The notes under the pieces are model-generated. The model ran no database searches and was not told the origin of the DNA. It saw only the letters and a list, made by a program, of their open reading frames with translations. DNA of 64,000 bases from Sporomusaceae bacterium FL31 (lineage in GTDB: Bacteria; Bacillota; Negativicutes; DSM-1736; Dendrosporobacteraceae). The DNA lies in the NCBI GenBank assembly GCA_003990955.1, contig BIFV01000002.1, positions 173,096-237,095 on the forward strand, given 5' to 3'. Both the position numbers and the translations under genes were made by a program. Each line of letters begins with the position of its first letter. Within the stretch, counting starts at the first letter, position 1. This document shows positions 54,363 through 64,000 of this stretch, one piece after another.

Positions 54363-54472
54363 AATGTCATTTCCTTAATTGTTTAATATCCTATATCATT
54401 TCCTCACACTAATTATTAAGACGTTTATCTCATCTATAAAATGTCAGCGCAAATGAATGTACGATTATTGAT

Positions 54473-56652
54473 TTAGCCAAGTGTTTTTTCTAAAATCCAA
54501 AAAGTCTTGCTTTCTTTATCTGTATTATGCTGACTTCTTTGTTTTAAATTTAGTTTTACTGAATCGCCAATTATTCTATATGGCAATCCACGCTCTACTA
54601 AGCATTTATTTATAACATTCTTCCCGTATATGTGTTCTTCTTTAGTAGTCTTATCTTCAGGACGCCTTCCAAATGCATTTATATAGAGTTTAGTGCAAAT
54701 TGTTAGAAACTCGTTTACTTGGAGGTCATTCATTCCATTCTTTCGATAAAAGTCAGCAGTCTCTCTACCATTTTGGGGAACTTTCTCCTTAGAATTTTTC
54801 TCAAGAAAATCAAGAAATATTTTTAGACTGTCTTCTTTATCATTCTCAGTTTTTTCTGATTCATCTTTTAAATAGTTATCAGAGTCATAACTACCCTCTT
54901 GCCCAATCCAAGATAATTGCTCTCGGATTGTTATTTCTTCAAAGCTATGCCTGTTTTTAGCCGTATTTTCGATAATTCTTTTTGGGGCTCTCAATTTTTG
55001 AATATATTGTTCATAAGTAAGATCACTAAATTCTTGACTATTATTGTCCTCCGAGGTCTGATTGGATATAGCGTTGTCTTTTAATAACCCTTCTAAAAAT
55101 GCTATATCACAATTAAGTCTATCTTTCAAAAAACAATTATAATCTAGCAAAGAACCAGAATCCTCTATAGACCCTGTATAGAAGAAAACGTTGTCTTTAT
55201 TGAATTTTTCCTTGATAATTTCTTCATTTGCCGTTTTAATTCGCTTCAACAATCTTCTATTCTCTTGCAATTTCCAGTTAAGTTCTTTTTTGGTTCGCTC
55301 GACAATATAAACAGTTATTTTCTCGTTTGATCTGACTCTTCTTCTCCCAAGCATCTGCAAAAATGAACCTTTGTCAAAAACCAAAATTACCACATTCTTT
55401 ACCAATGGATCATCAATATTAATACCATTATCTATAACCGATGTAGTGATGAGAACCTTTTTTTCAAACATACCTTCATTACAAATTCTTATATAAGTAT
55501 CGTTATCCTTAGAATCAGCATCAAGATAGTCTGCGTCTGCACTTCCTATTTCATTTAATAATTCTCGTCCATCGTCTTTATTAGCTACAAAAATCAGCCA
55601 TTTTTCTTTTCTCTTTCTACCATTTGATTTTTCTGCCATTTCTTCGTCAATTTGCCTTTTAATTATATTAAGCAAGGGCTGACATTGGGTTATAATTTCG
55701 GATTTTTTAGATTCTTTATCATTTTTTGAGTATTTCGCTCTACTAACAGGTAGATATTTACAATCTACATAACTATAGTCCCGTTCAAATTCATAAATAA
55801 CAGCACTATAGTTATTGTATGTTTCATATGTATTCCATTGTTGCTCGCCCCCCCCCCAGCTAAAGGGTATTTTTTTCGTCACTATCGGTTTGCATTTCTC
55901 ACTAATCCTATAATCAACTAGGGTGTAATCACTGTGATCATCATTCTCCCAAACGACTTGACCTTCGGGTATTTTTTTTATACCAATAGGAGTAAACCTT
56001 AGTTTATTTAAATTCCTTGGGATATTATTACACTCTGTACTGAGAATAGGATTAATAACCTCATCGGGCGTAGCTGACATATATATCCTTATGGAATATG
56101 GATATCTTTTTAAGATAGTTTGCAGAATACGATAAGTATATTTATTAAAATTCGCATCCGCTAAAAAGAAGTGACATTCATCAAAGATGATGAAATCATA
56201 ATGATTCGCCAAATTATCTAGCCTAGCAAAAATACTTTGATATGATTTGATAGTGACTATTCCGAAATCTTCCAGTTCATCAAGCCATTCCGGAGAGCAC
56301 CACCGTCTTTCAACTTCTTTAGAATAACTATTACTTCTTGGTGCAATTTTATCCAGTAGCCCTGCAACTCGTTTTTTTCCTGTCGACCTAATGCAATTCG
56401 ATTACTCAAAATCAAAACGTTTCCACTTAACCTGACCATTTGCTTTATAATAACATTTTCGATAAATGTATTCTTACCACTACCTGTTTGTGCTGATATG
56501 AGTATTGGTATATTAGGCGTCCACTTATACATATAATCTTCCGCAATTGCGTCCGAAATACTTTGTTGATTGAATAAGAATATTTTTGCACTTTCAAAAT
56601 ACTGTTTTCTAACTAGTCTAGGTATAATTTGTTTTTGTGTTCCTTCACTCAC
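54473..56652 (-). CDS. SF2 DEAD/DEAH-type helicase interrupted by a -1 frameshift
   Basis: The first frame (GTG at 56652, after GAGGTG) has Walker A SAQTGSGKNTFIENVI and runs to a stop near 56257. The second reads back past the first ATG through NSYSKEVERRWCSPEWLDE and holds the DECH box, SATPDE and GRRRVR. Together they give about 730 residues. The join is at 56371-56377 on a run of seven As, phased as A AAA AAC; a -1 slip there gives the long frame exactly. A run of ten Gs (C10 on the plus strand, 55848-55857) is also inside the gene. So it is either a programmed or phase-variable gene, or a pseudogene. Confidence 0.75.
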
Positions 56653-57214
56653 AGTATATATCACCTCATTATTTACAGAAAAATAGAACCTTAAAGTTCT
56701 CCCACATTACTAATTATAAATGGGGGTAAAAATCGGCGGTATTATATATAATAATGTCATCTTTTTTTACACCCGCATTTTTTTGCCTACACCTAATAAA
56801 TCCTTATAATTGCTATGTTTTTAAGTAAATTGCAGCTCAAAAGATGTTCTTATATCAAACTACGGGGTAAAATAGAAAAATCCTTTTTTTACCCATTAGC
56901 CAATAAATAAACGGACCTTATTTTCCCTGAATTAAACTTATCAAATTAAATTAAAAAATATATTGAATATAACTAAATAGTAAAAATCATTATTGTTTAA
57001 GTAAAATTATTAGTTATTGTAAATGATTATATTTTTTTATTTATAAACTAACATTATATTAAAACATATTGATATATAGATAGATATATCTATGCATGAA
57101 CATAAACTACTATATTTGTCGAATTCTATATGGAAATGAAAAAATAAAAGAGGAGGAATTCGGGACAAAATACTCATTTGTAATACAAATTATCAAAACA
57201 CTGGAGGAATTATT
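56653..57214. other. AT-rich divergent region with GGGTAAAA-type repeats
   Basis: 562 bases with no gene. Copies of GGGTAAAA or its complement occur near 56723 (GGGGGTAAAAATC), 56762 (TTTTTTACACCC), 56864 (GGGGTAAAATAG) and 56885 (TTTTTTACCC), the last two inverted. They could bind a regulator or be part of an origin or oriT, given the relaxase next door. A TATAGATAGATATATCTAT palindrome lies near 57075. Confidence 0.4.
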
Positions 57215-57535
57215 ATGTCAAAAAAACAACCACTATGGAAAAAAAAATCTGATAATAAGCCTAAAAACGTAATAACTTCTATTAGAACTACTGTCGAAGT
57301 TGATGAAATAATAACCCAAAAGGCAAAACAATCAGGTAGTAAGAATAAAACGGATTTTATCGTAAATTCTTGCCTACAAAATACTATCCTGGTTATACCA
57401 GAAGGAAAAGAAATATTAGCTGCGGTACAAGAAGCGCGTACCCTAATCCGCGATTTCTGTCAAACAGATAAGACTAAAGATGCAGATCTTATGTTTAGTA
57501 AAGTAATAAATCGCTTATATTGTGTAATATCCTAA
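57215..57535 (+). CDS. MobC-like ribbon-helix-helix relaxosome protein
   Basis: 106 residues after GGAGGAAT. A basic start, then ITSIRTTVEVDEIITQKAKQSGSKNKTDFIVNSC, a ribbon-helix-helix as in MobC-type accessory proteins. It lies 51 bases before the relaxase start, consistent with a mobilisation pair. Confidence 0.75.
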   Translation: MSKKQPLWKKKSDNKPKNVITSIRTTVEVDEIITQKAKQSGSKNKTDFIVNSCLQNTILVIPEGKEILAAVQEARTLIRDFCQTDKTKDADLMFSKVINRLYCVIS

Positions 57536-57585
57536 ATCTCAAGACCAAGAAAGGTCTTTTTTTATTTGGTAAAGGAGTGAGAGTA

Positions 57586-58104
57586 TTGTCATACTTTGAA
57601 TTTGTTGGAAAAAATCCAAGGACATTATATGGAATACTTAAGTATGTAAAAAACGAAGAAAAAACAAAACATCCTTTAATGTATGGATTTGGCCTTCAGC
57701 CAGACTCTGCATATGAAGAAATGAAAGCAGTTCAAAAATTATGGCATCAAACAAATGGTCGACAATATCGCCAGTTCTTTTTCAGTTTTGACAGCAATAT
57801 AAATCTACCGGATGAAATTCTTATGAAAATCGGTTATGAAATAGGTTTATATTACGCAAATGATTATCAAATATTGATGACCATGCATTTTAATACCAGT
57901 AATATTCATATTCACTATGTGCTAAATACTGTAAATGTATATACAGGTAAAAAATTTAGACAAACAAAGCTAGACTTGTTTAACTACAAACTATATATAA
58001 ATCAAATTCTAAGCAGTTACAAGCTACCGCTCATTGAAATGCATCTTACGCAAGCAGAACTGCTTGAAATCGATTTAGAAAACGATATTGCACCTACAGA
58101 ATAG
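57586..58104 (+). CDS. Compact relaxase (MobA/VirD2-like)
   Basis: 172 residues from a TTG at 57586, eight bases after AAAGGAG; an upstream in-frame start overlaps mobC. The core is a relaxase: GRQYRQFFFSFD, then histidine triad His101-His108-His110 in MHFNTSNIHIHYVLNTVN, and GKKFRQTK. The nucleophile Tyr may be near the start (MSYFEF or LYGILKY). Only the nicking domain is present; no helicase or primase follows, so it is either reduced or a mobilisable-element type. Confidence 0.7.
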   Translation: MSYFEFVGKNPRTLYGILKYVKNEEKTKHPLMYGFGLQPDSAYEEMKAVQKLWHQTNGRQYRQFFFSFDSNINLPDEILMKIGYEIGLYYANDYQILMTMHFNTSNIHIHYVLNTVNVYTGKKFRQTKLDLFNYKLYINQILSSYKLPLIEMHLTQAELLEIDLENDIAPTE

Positions 58105-58205
58105 TTGGCTTTTTTAGTTATATATTATAAAAATGATAACAAATGTTGGACATATTTTATAACTATTTGCACCATGAAGTAATAAATAAAAGGAGAGTGA
58201 CGATT

Positions 58206-58460
58206 ATGCAATTGTCTGCACAAAATATGACCATGCTTAATTCAACAACTGCAAGTCAACTTACATTTTTAACCGCAACAGAAGTGGCTGATGTATTCTT
58301 TCAAGGTAAGTTGAAATATGCTCGGGTATTACAGATGACTCGAAACGGAGAACTTCCCGCAATAAAACAAGGCAAATCATACTTATATCTATGGTCCGCA
58401 CTTGAAAAATGGACAGAAAAAAATCTTAATAAACCAAGTTGGACACATAAGCGGCTGTAA
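58206..58460 (+). CDS. HTH_17 excisionase-like protein
   Basis: 84 residues from the ATG at 58206, seven bases after GGAGAGTG. LTATEVADVFFQGKLKYARVL, NGELPAIKQGKSYLYLWSALEKW is the winged helix common to Xis proteins. It precedes the integrase by 117 bases. Confidence 0.82.
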   Translation: MQLSAQNMTMLNSTTASQLTFLTATEVADVFFQGKLKYARVLQMTRNGELPAIKQGKSYLYLWSALEKWTEKNLNKPSWTHKRL

Positions 58461-58577
58461 ATGTTAAAAACATTGACAACCGCTTATTTATTTTAACATC
58501 TAATTGGAAGTACTTATTATTTGAAGGGCGATTACACTCGCCCTTCTTTATTTCATTTAGGAAAGAAGGGATTAGTT

Positions 58578-59694
58578 ATGGCTGGTGCCATCGTAGATTT
58601 AGGAAATAATAAGTGGGAGCTTCGAGTCTCTCTTGGGTATGACTTAAACAACAAGCAAATTCGCAAAACAAAAAGAATCACAGCAAAATCTCGCCAAGCT
58701 GCTGATAAAGAACTGGCAAAATTTTATGTAGATGTAACCAATAAACCTATAGCTATTGCTAGTAAAGTTACCTTCGGTGAGTTTATCCAGATCTGGGAAG
58801 AACGATATGCTAAAAAATTGAGCAACACTACATTTTACCGTAATAAAGCGATCCTTGATAATCGAATCTTACCAGCTTTTCATCAAAAAATTCTAGATAA
58901 AATTACTGCTACAGATGTTTTGCGATTCATTGATTCCCTTCGTCAAGTTGGTATGAGAATGGACGGCAAAGAAACAGCTGCTTTATCGGATGCCACAGTC
59001 AAAATGCACTATAAGCTGATACGTAGCATTTTTAACAAAGCAGTTCAATGGCAGTATGCATCGGTAAATCCATGCGATACTATTGCTAAAGAAGATTTAC
59101 CAAAAGCAAAAATACAAACTCATTGTCAGTTTGTGTTCATTAACCGGAGCACGTCGGGGTGAATTCATGGCGCTAACATGGGATTGTATTGATTTTGACG
59201 CAAAACGCATCCATATTAACAAAGCATGCGAAATTATTCCATACCAGCCAGTAGGACATAAAGCACCAAAAACAGAATCATCGGTGCGCTGGCTGAATTT
59301 CGACGATTACACACTGTCATTGCTTTACCTCCACAGGGATTATCAAAACAAGTACCTCGCAGACAAAAACTATACCAATCCTAAACAATTTCTATTTATT
59401 GAACGTGCCCATACTTCTAAGACAAATGAAGTACGTCAGGCATTTCCTACGTGTTTTTCATCATGGCTCCGAAAATTTTGCGAAAAACATGCTTTACCTA
59501 AGATAACGGTTCACTCGTTCCGGCACATGACAGGAACCTATGCTTTGGCATATGGTATTCCATTGACTACGGTACAGCGAATGCTTGGACATACGGATAT
59601 CAAAACGACATCAATTTACTTGCATGATCTTGAAGCAAAAAACAAAGAAGCTACAGAAATGTTATCTGCTCAGTTTAACCGATTTCGTCAGTAA
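58578..59694 (+). pseudogene. Tyrosine integrase with internal deletion and frameshift
   Basis: The 5' frame (ATG 58578) has the AP2-like arm and the core-binding domain, ending EDLPKAKIQTHC. The 3' frame resumes KLIVSLCSLTGARRGEFMALTW (Arg), VHSFRHMTGTYA (His/Arg), MLGHTDIKTTSIYLHDL (His/Tyr). Bases 59083-59162 overlap in two frames and about 40 residues that normally join the domains are missing, so a deletion and frameshift inactivate it. All catalytic residues of the second half remain. Confidence 0.85.
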
Positions 59695-59721
59695 AGCATA
59701 AAAGTAAACAGTAAGGTCAAA

Positions 59722-59761
59722 AAATCCGTCACCAATTGACTTTCGTCAAGGTGACGGATTT
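59722..59761 (+). terminator. Terminator after the integrase
   Basis: Stem AAATCCGTCACC/GGTGACGGATTT with a nested inner repeat, then TCGTTCTTTC. From here to the array (59762-60016) I see no gene. Confidence 0.75.
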
Positions 59762-60016
59762 CGTTCTTTCAGTAATAGTAGGTTTTTACGTTAATTTGAT
59801 GCTCCTAGCACCATTCTTTATGGTCTAGTGCTACTGCAGCAGGCGCTAACAATCCACTCTAGTATCGAAGACGAACTACATTGTGATTTTTAGACCACAA
59901 CATAGACTTCATTCGATTCTTTTCGACTCATTATCTCATCTGGAAGCCAATTTGGGTATATGACGATTTAATTGTAATTGCCGCTTACTTACTAATCAGT
60001 ACCAAATATCAAACGT

Positions 60017-61547
60017 TTTCTTAAGCCGCCTATACGGCGGTTAAGGGTTAAAAAGACGGTTAACCTACACACCGTAATTTCTAAGCCACCTATACGGCGG
60101 TTAAGTTACATTCGGGGATTTTACTTCTAATCCAGGTTTTCTAAGCCACCTATACGGCGGTTAAGTGCGACTAGCAACCCCGGAGGAATTAGCCGAATTT
60201 CTAAGCCACCTATACGGTGGTTAAGCTCATGCGTTACATTGCCGACCAATATCACTATTTCTAAGCCACCTATACGGCGGTTAAGGCCACTTGTTCGAGT
60301 ATATCTTTTTCGATAACTTTCTAAGCCACCTATACGGCGGTTAAGTATGGATGAGTTGATGAATATTCCAGATCGTTTTTCTAAGCCACCTATACGGCGG
60401 TTAAGCTGCTTGTGCTGCATTAAAACTTTTTTGCCAATTTCTAAGCCACCTATACGGCGGTTAAGGACGGACTAGATTTGAGTTTCTTGCCTAGTGATTT
60501 CTAAGCCACCTATACGGCGGTTAAGGCCTGCAAAGCCCTTCCTAGTCCAACTAGCAATTTCTAAGCCACCTATACGGCGGTTAAGGCTCTACTAGGCGGC
60601 TGGCTTGAAGGTGTTTATTTCTAAGCCACCTATACGGCGGTTAAGGCACTATTTAATAATACGACGTTACTCGAGAATTTCTAAGCCACCTATACGGCGG
60701 TTAAGAGAACGAGAAAACGGGAGCGCAGTCTACGACTTTTCTAAGCCACCTATACGGCGGTTAAGACTAATACCACCCTCTCAACCCCCAACATTATTTT
60801 CTAAGCCACCTATACGGCGGTTAAGAATAGTGGTGTAAATGCATCATCTAGTCGCTTATTTCTAAGCCACCTATACGGCGGTTAAGGCGATACTTTTGCA
60901 TCCATATCTTTTGCTAATTTTTCTAAGCCACCTATACGGCGGTTAAGATACCTTATCGTCAAATTATCACCTCCTCTCGTTTCTAAGCCACCTATACGGC
61001 GGTTAAGTTGGAGGTTCTTGTGTTGGATCTCCTTTCGCATTTCTAAGCCACCTATACGGCGGTTAAGCCGGCATATACCCTATTTAACCGTCTGAGTAAT
61101 TTCTAAGCCACCTATACGGCGGTTAAGATTCGGGAAGTTGTGTCCGCCCACGTCTATTATTTCTAAGCCACCTATACGGCGGTTAAGATTCACCTTCGCG
61201 AACTACGACAATGCTGCAATTTCTAAGCCACCTATACGGCGGTTAAGACCATTTTGATAAGGGTGCGTCAAAAACCTTTTTTCTAAGCCACCTATACGGC
61301 GGTTAAGTTTGCTATGTCGGCTACCGTTTTGCCCTGGCGTTTCTAAGCCACCTATACGGCGGTTAAGTTCAGTCATTTTTACAATTCGCCTGCAGCTATT
61401 TTCTAAGCCACCTATACGGCGGTTAAGAGTCTCCGAGGGTTACTTGTTCTTTTTCTGTTTTTCTAAGCCACCTATACGGCGGTTAAGAAGAGAAGAATGC
61501 GATAATGCATATCAGCTTCTTTCTAAGCCACCTATACGGCGGTTAAG
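60017..61547 (-). CRISPR. Type I-F CRISPR array, 26 repeats and 25 spacers
   Basis: Repeat of 28 bases, minus-strand form starting CTTAACCGCCGTATAGG and ending TGGCTTAGAAA, which matches the I-F pattern. Period is 60 bases (32-base spacers) except two of 61 (33-base spacers, before 60859 and 60920). The repeat at 60198 has one changed base in its centre. The repeat at 60017-60045 is degenerate, with an extra base and ACC to GCC, so it is the distal, oldest end. The leader-proximal repeat is at 61520-61547, beside csy4. Confidence 0.97.
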
Positions 61548-61676
61548 AGCATAAAATCCTAATAAAACCCTTGCTCCGTATGGATTTATTGACATATTCT
61601 ACTCTTTAACAAAAAAAATCTGTCCTCCTCTGAAGCCTTAGATTTCCTGGCTTCGCAAGTTCAGCGAATTTTTTGG
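61548..61676 (-). promoter_or_regulatory. CRISPR leader
   Basis: 129 AT-rich bases between the csy4 stop and the first repeat, where new spacers would be added and where pre-crRNA transcription should start. No promoter was fixed with confidence. Confidence 0.65.
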
Positions 61677-62267
61677 TTAAAATTCAGGTACAGTTGAAGT
61701 GTTGCTCAGTCCGTATGTTCCGAATCCGTTGTATATGGCTTTTTCACAATAGTCTCTGGCAATAAATACTTTAAAGGTATTATGATTGGTCAGACTTTTT
61801 TGTTTAATATATGGGATATAGCATATATTGCCCTTTGCTGAAAACATTTTTACTGCTTGTTCATATTCAAGGGTTCCTTCCTTATGACGCTTGATAAATC
61901 TGCGGGCTTTTTGTTCCGGGCCATTTTCTATATGGACACGCCGATAAACTGCGTATCCTGCTTTTTTCTCCGGTACTTCGCGAATCCCAGTGACATGTAC
62001 ATAATCATCCAGTCGTTGCAGCCATTTTTTTATCCCCAGATTATACAGCTCGTTTTCGTTGCTAGCAAAAACCCGCATCTTCTCGCCTATTTTGCCCTTT
62101 TTATTCTCATATTGATACTGCGGAAATGAAACGCCAAATGGCACAACTCCATTTTGATCCTTATTCTCAACAAATCCTAAGTGCAGTTGCTGATAAACCT
62201 TTGACCAAATAAAATAGGACGGGATTTCAACACTTGGAATAATTGTTAATTCTTGATAATATTTCAT
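61677..62267 (-). CDS. csy4: Type I-F crRNA endonuclease Cas6f (Csy4)
   Basis: 196 residues, usual length. It cuts the pre-crRNA at the repeat hairpin and stays bound to the 3' end. Catalytic His29 (VYQQLHLG) lies at the canonical position; an arginine-rich helix RRFIKRHKEG would contact the hairpin, and the end FGTYGLSNTSTVPEF is the family terminus. Directly upstream of the array. Starts 5 bases after csy3. Confidence 0.94.
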   Translation of the reverse strand: MKYYQELTIIPSVEIPSYFIWSKVYQQLHLGFVENKDQNGVVPFGVSFPQYQYENKKGKIGEKMRVFASNENELYNLGIKKWLQRLDDYVHVTGIREVPEKKAGYAVYRRVHIENGPEQKARRFIKRHKEGTLEYEQAVKMFSAKGNICYIPYIKQKSLTNHNTFKVFIARDYCEKAIYNGFGTYGLSNTSTVPEF

Positions 62268-62272
62268 AACCG

Positions 62273-63298
62273 TTACTCCCTGCTGCTTTGTCCAAAAACA
62301 CCGCCACGAACTAAGACAGCCATCACATAATGTTCCTGTTCCTTATTTGCAAGGTTTCCCCCCAAAGCATAATGATCAAACAATGTATAAAAGTCAGTTT
62401 TATCTTTAGGTGTCCGGTAGGCCCGCCCTAAATTCGTTACCGCACCATATGGTTCAATTGCGATTGGCCCAATATCAGCTGATTCAAACTCGGGATACCA
62501 GGTATCGATCGTCCGAATGGCATTGCCGATTTTTTGCGAATGCATTGCCGCGGTTCCATTTACAGCATACAGTATCTTACTTTTCTTATTTTTATCATTA
62601 TTGCCTTTGTCAAGCACCAATTCTTCACTTGGATAAACTTCCTGCGCTTTCCCAATCAAGGCATAAGCGTCAACGGTTATCAGAAGATAGGGGAGCTTTC
62701 CGCACAATGCATCCGCAATTAAATGGGCTAATTCACGCAGGTCTTCATTATCAGATTCAAAATCTTTCAAAGAAAACGATAGCGCATCGAAAGTCCACTG
62801 CTTCCCATCTACTGAAACTACCACTTCAATCTTTTCCGCACCAACCCGGTTACGCCATAAATACCGGCCATTCGCAATGTTTACCGTATACCGCCAGGCT
62901 AATTCTTTAAAGCCTTCAGCTTCGATATATTTTTTTGCGGTCTCATAATATGACTTATTAAATACCGCATGATTGCAAGCAGATGGGTTTTCTACCCCAC
63001 CTAACACTTTGATTGTAAAATTAAGCTTCAATGTATCCTGCTCGGCTGTAAGCGCACAGGCGTCAATTTTTTGTAAGTTTGGTTTTTCAACTTCAGCATT
63101 CAGTTTTACCGGGTCATTCAAAATAGCTGGTTTTAACCGGTTTGAAATTGTCCCCCGAATTGATTTTTCCGTCAATACCAATGGGTTTATTTCATTGAAG
63201 CGTTTTTCCCAGGTACTGCCATACAGATAACCATCCGATAAGACCAATTTTTTCTCAAACGCCAATACCGATGCAATATTCGAATTATCCTTTGCCAT
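62273..63298 (-). CDS. csy3: Type I-F Cascade backbone Cas7f (Csy3)
   Basis: 341 residues from ATG after GGAGG. RAMP-type protein, six of which coat the crRNA. Family features are SVLAFEKKLVLSDGYLYG at residues 8-25, the RGTISNRLK segment and ANGRYLWRNRVGAEKIEV. It stands between csy2 and csy4 in the standard I-F order. Confidence 0.94.
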   Translation of the reverse strand: MAKDNSNIASVLAFEKKLVLSDGYLYGSTWEKRFNEINPLVLTEKSIRGTISNRLKPAILNDPVKLNAEVEKPNLQKIDACALTAEQDTLKLNFTIKVLGGVENPSACNHAVFNKSYYETAKKYIEAEGFKELAWRYTVNIANGRYLWRNRVGAEKIEVVVSVDGKQWTFDALSFSLKDFESDNEDLRELAHLIADALCGKLPYLLITVDAYALIGKAQEVYPSEELVLDKGNNDKNKKSKILYAVNGTAAMHSQKIGNAIRTIDTWYPEFESADIGPIAIEPYGAVTNLGRAYRTPKDKTDFYTLFDHYALGGNLANKEQEHYVMAVLVRGGVFGQSSRE

Positions 63299-63319
63299 AA
63301 TAACATTCCTCCAGGCTAT

Positions 63320-64000
63320 TTATTGTTGATTTTTGCATACGTACATGCCTTGTGCAGAATCCACACTGTAACTCCACATAATATCGTCAATCTGTTGAAA
63401 ACGATATGGCATCTTAAACTCGCCTAAAGTAACAACACTTTCCGCAAAGCGATGCTCGGTATTTTGATCACGTTGATTCTTGGCTTTGCAAACCTCTGAT
63501 ATTCCTTTGAACCCAACCGCTATTGGCACAATCCACCCCGCTTCTTTCTTCCATGCACGCCATTTCCTATTTCCAGCATCATCAATACTCGAACTATATA
63601 TAACTTTTATATAATCAAATAAAGTCTCCAAACCATCTTTTTTCTCAGACATAAGGGCAGTCATCAAATCACGTCGCTCAATCAAAACATAACCGGGCAT
63701 CAGTTTGCGTAGAAAAGCCTTAACTTCTGTTTCTCTATCGCTGTTAATAAAGAACAATTCGATGTCATTAAATGAGAGTATATCCCCTCCCGCCATTTTC
63801 ATCTTGTATAACTGTTCACGAACATTAGCCAAAAAGTCTGCTTTATTATCGCCATCAACGCCCGTGACTTCAATTATAAGTGAAACCTCCAGATGACAGC
63901 GGGCTTCCTCAATAAAAGGCGGTCGTTCAAATTCCGCACCCTTCTTTTTTAACGGATTCGCCGTACCGATTATCGAGTTTACATAGTCATTTTCGCCTCT
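63320..64000 (-). CDS. csy2: Type I-F Cascade Cas5f (Csy2), cut by the window edge
   Basis: 226 C-terminal residues; the frame is open to base 64000, so the start lies further right. An internal TTG at 63832 is not the start. Family features are ERPPFIEEARCHLEVSLIIE and the VGFKGISEVC segment. Csy2 binds the 5' handle of the crRNA with Csy1. csy1, cas2-3 and cas1 should follow to the right on the same strand. Confidence 0.92.
   Translation of the reverse strand, partial: RGENDYVNSIIGTANPLKKKGAEFERPPFIEEARCHLEVSLIIEVTGVDGDNKADFLANVREQLYKMKMAGGDILSFNDIELFFINSDRETEVKAFLRKLMPGYVLIERRDLMTALMSEKKDGLETLFDYIKVIYSSSIDDAGNRKWRAWKKEAGWIVPIAVGFKGISEVCKAKNQRDQNTEHRFAESVVTLGEFKMPYRFQQIDDIMWSYSVDSAQGMYVCKNQQ

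Noticed and set aside
60127..61554. Open frames with repeated SKPPIRRLR or LNRRIGGLE units inside the array
   Set aside because: These are translated CRISPR repeats, not genes.
60017..64000. Tn7-like CRISPR-associated transposon (I-F3)
   Set aside because: No transposase, TniQ or terminal repeats are visible, the array is long, and gene order fits canonical I-F. Cas8f/Cas5f fusion cannot be excluded because the csy2 start is outside the window.

Overview
The window reads as a low-GC, anaerobic member of the Firmicutes. Almost all genes carry strong GGAGG-type ribosome binding sites and most core genes lie on the minus strand. The glutamate-fermentation genes, the class I fumarase and the fumarate reductase suggest an amino-acid or organic-acid fermenter, plausibly of the Negativicutes (Sporomusa/Pelosinus type). 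That placement is an inference from gene content; no rRNA is present to confirm it.

Layout. Bases 1-9200 hold two tRNA clusters (Leu, Lys, Gln, His; then Arg, Gly, Pro with a further Arg nearby), a chemoreceptor, an aldo/keto reductase with a TetR regulator, a tiny holin-like toxin with a convergent small RNA, and an EamA transporter with an AraC regulator. Bases 9350-24800 are the metabolic core: fumarate reductase (frdB, frdA, sdhC), two-subunit class I fumarase, citrate-lyase-type genes (D, E, F and ligase C), a P-loop/tRNA-editing-domain fusion, methylaspartate ammonia-lyase, glutamate mutase (E, L, S) and a GntR regulator. Together they spell the methylaspartate route: glutamate to 3-methylaspartate to mesaconate to citramalate to acetate plus pyruvate. 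The fumarase- and citrate-lyase-like genes are therefore probably mesaconase and citramalate lyase. Bases 24900-40950 hold housekeeping genes (rph, rdgB, yfcE, murI, thioesterase, ydcF), a dehydratase-activase/2-hydroxyacyl-CoA-dehydratase-like/hydantoinase-like/HDAC-like run, and an EmrAB-type pump with a MarR regulator and palindromic operators.

From about 41.1 kb to the end the DNA is accessory. A 62-bp direct repeat made of the 3' part of a tRNA-Arg(CCG)-like gene brackets a 2.3-kb element remnant with a broken tyrosine integrase. Next is a four-gene operon of a metallo-beta-lactamase-fold protein, a trypsin-like protein, a middle component and a Rad50-like ABC ATPase. It resembles the ABC-three-component (ABC-3C) conflict systems and is the most interesting unit here. 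A plasmid/ICE-like stretch follows: XRE regulator, ERF annealing protein, DUF932 protein, SF2 helicase split by a -1 shift at an A-run, MobC-like protein, compact relaxase, excisionases and an integrase with an internal deletion and frameshift. The window ends with a type I-F CRISPR array (26 repeats) and the csy4, csy3 and partial csy2 genes, read toward the array. The remaining cas genes should lie past the right edge.
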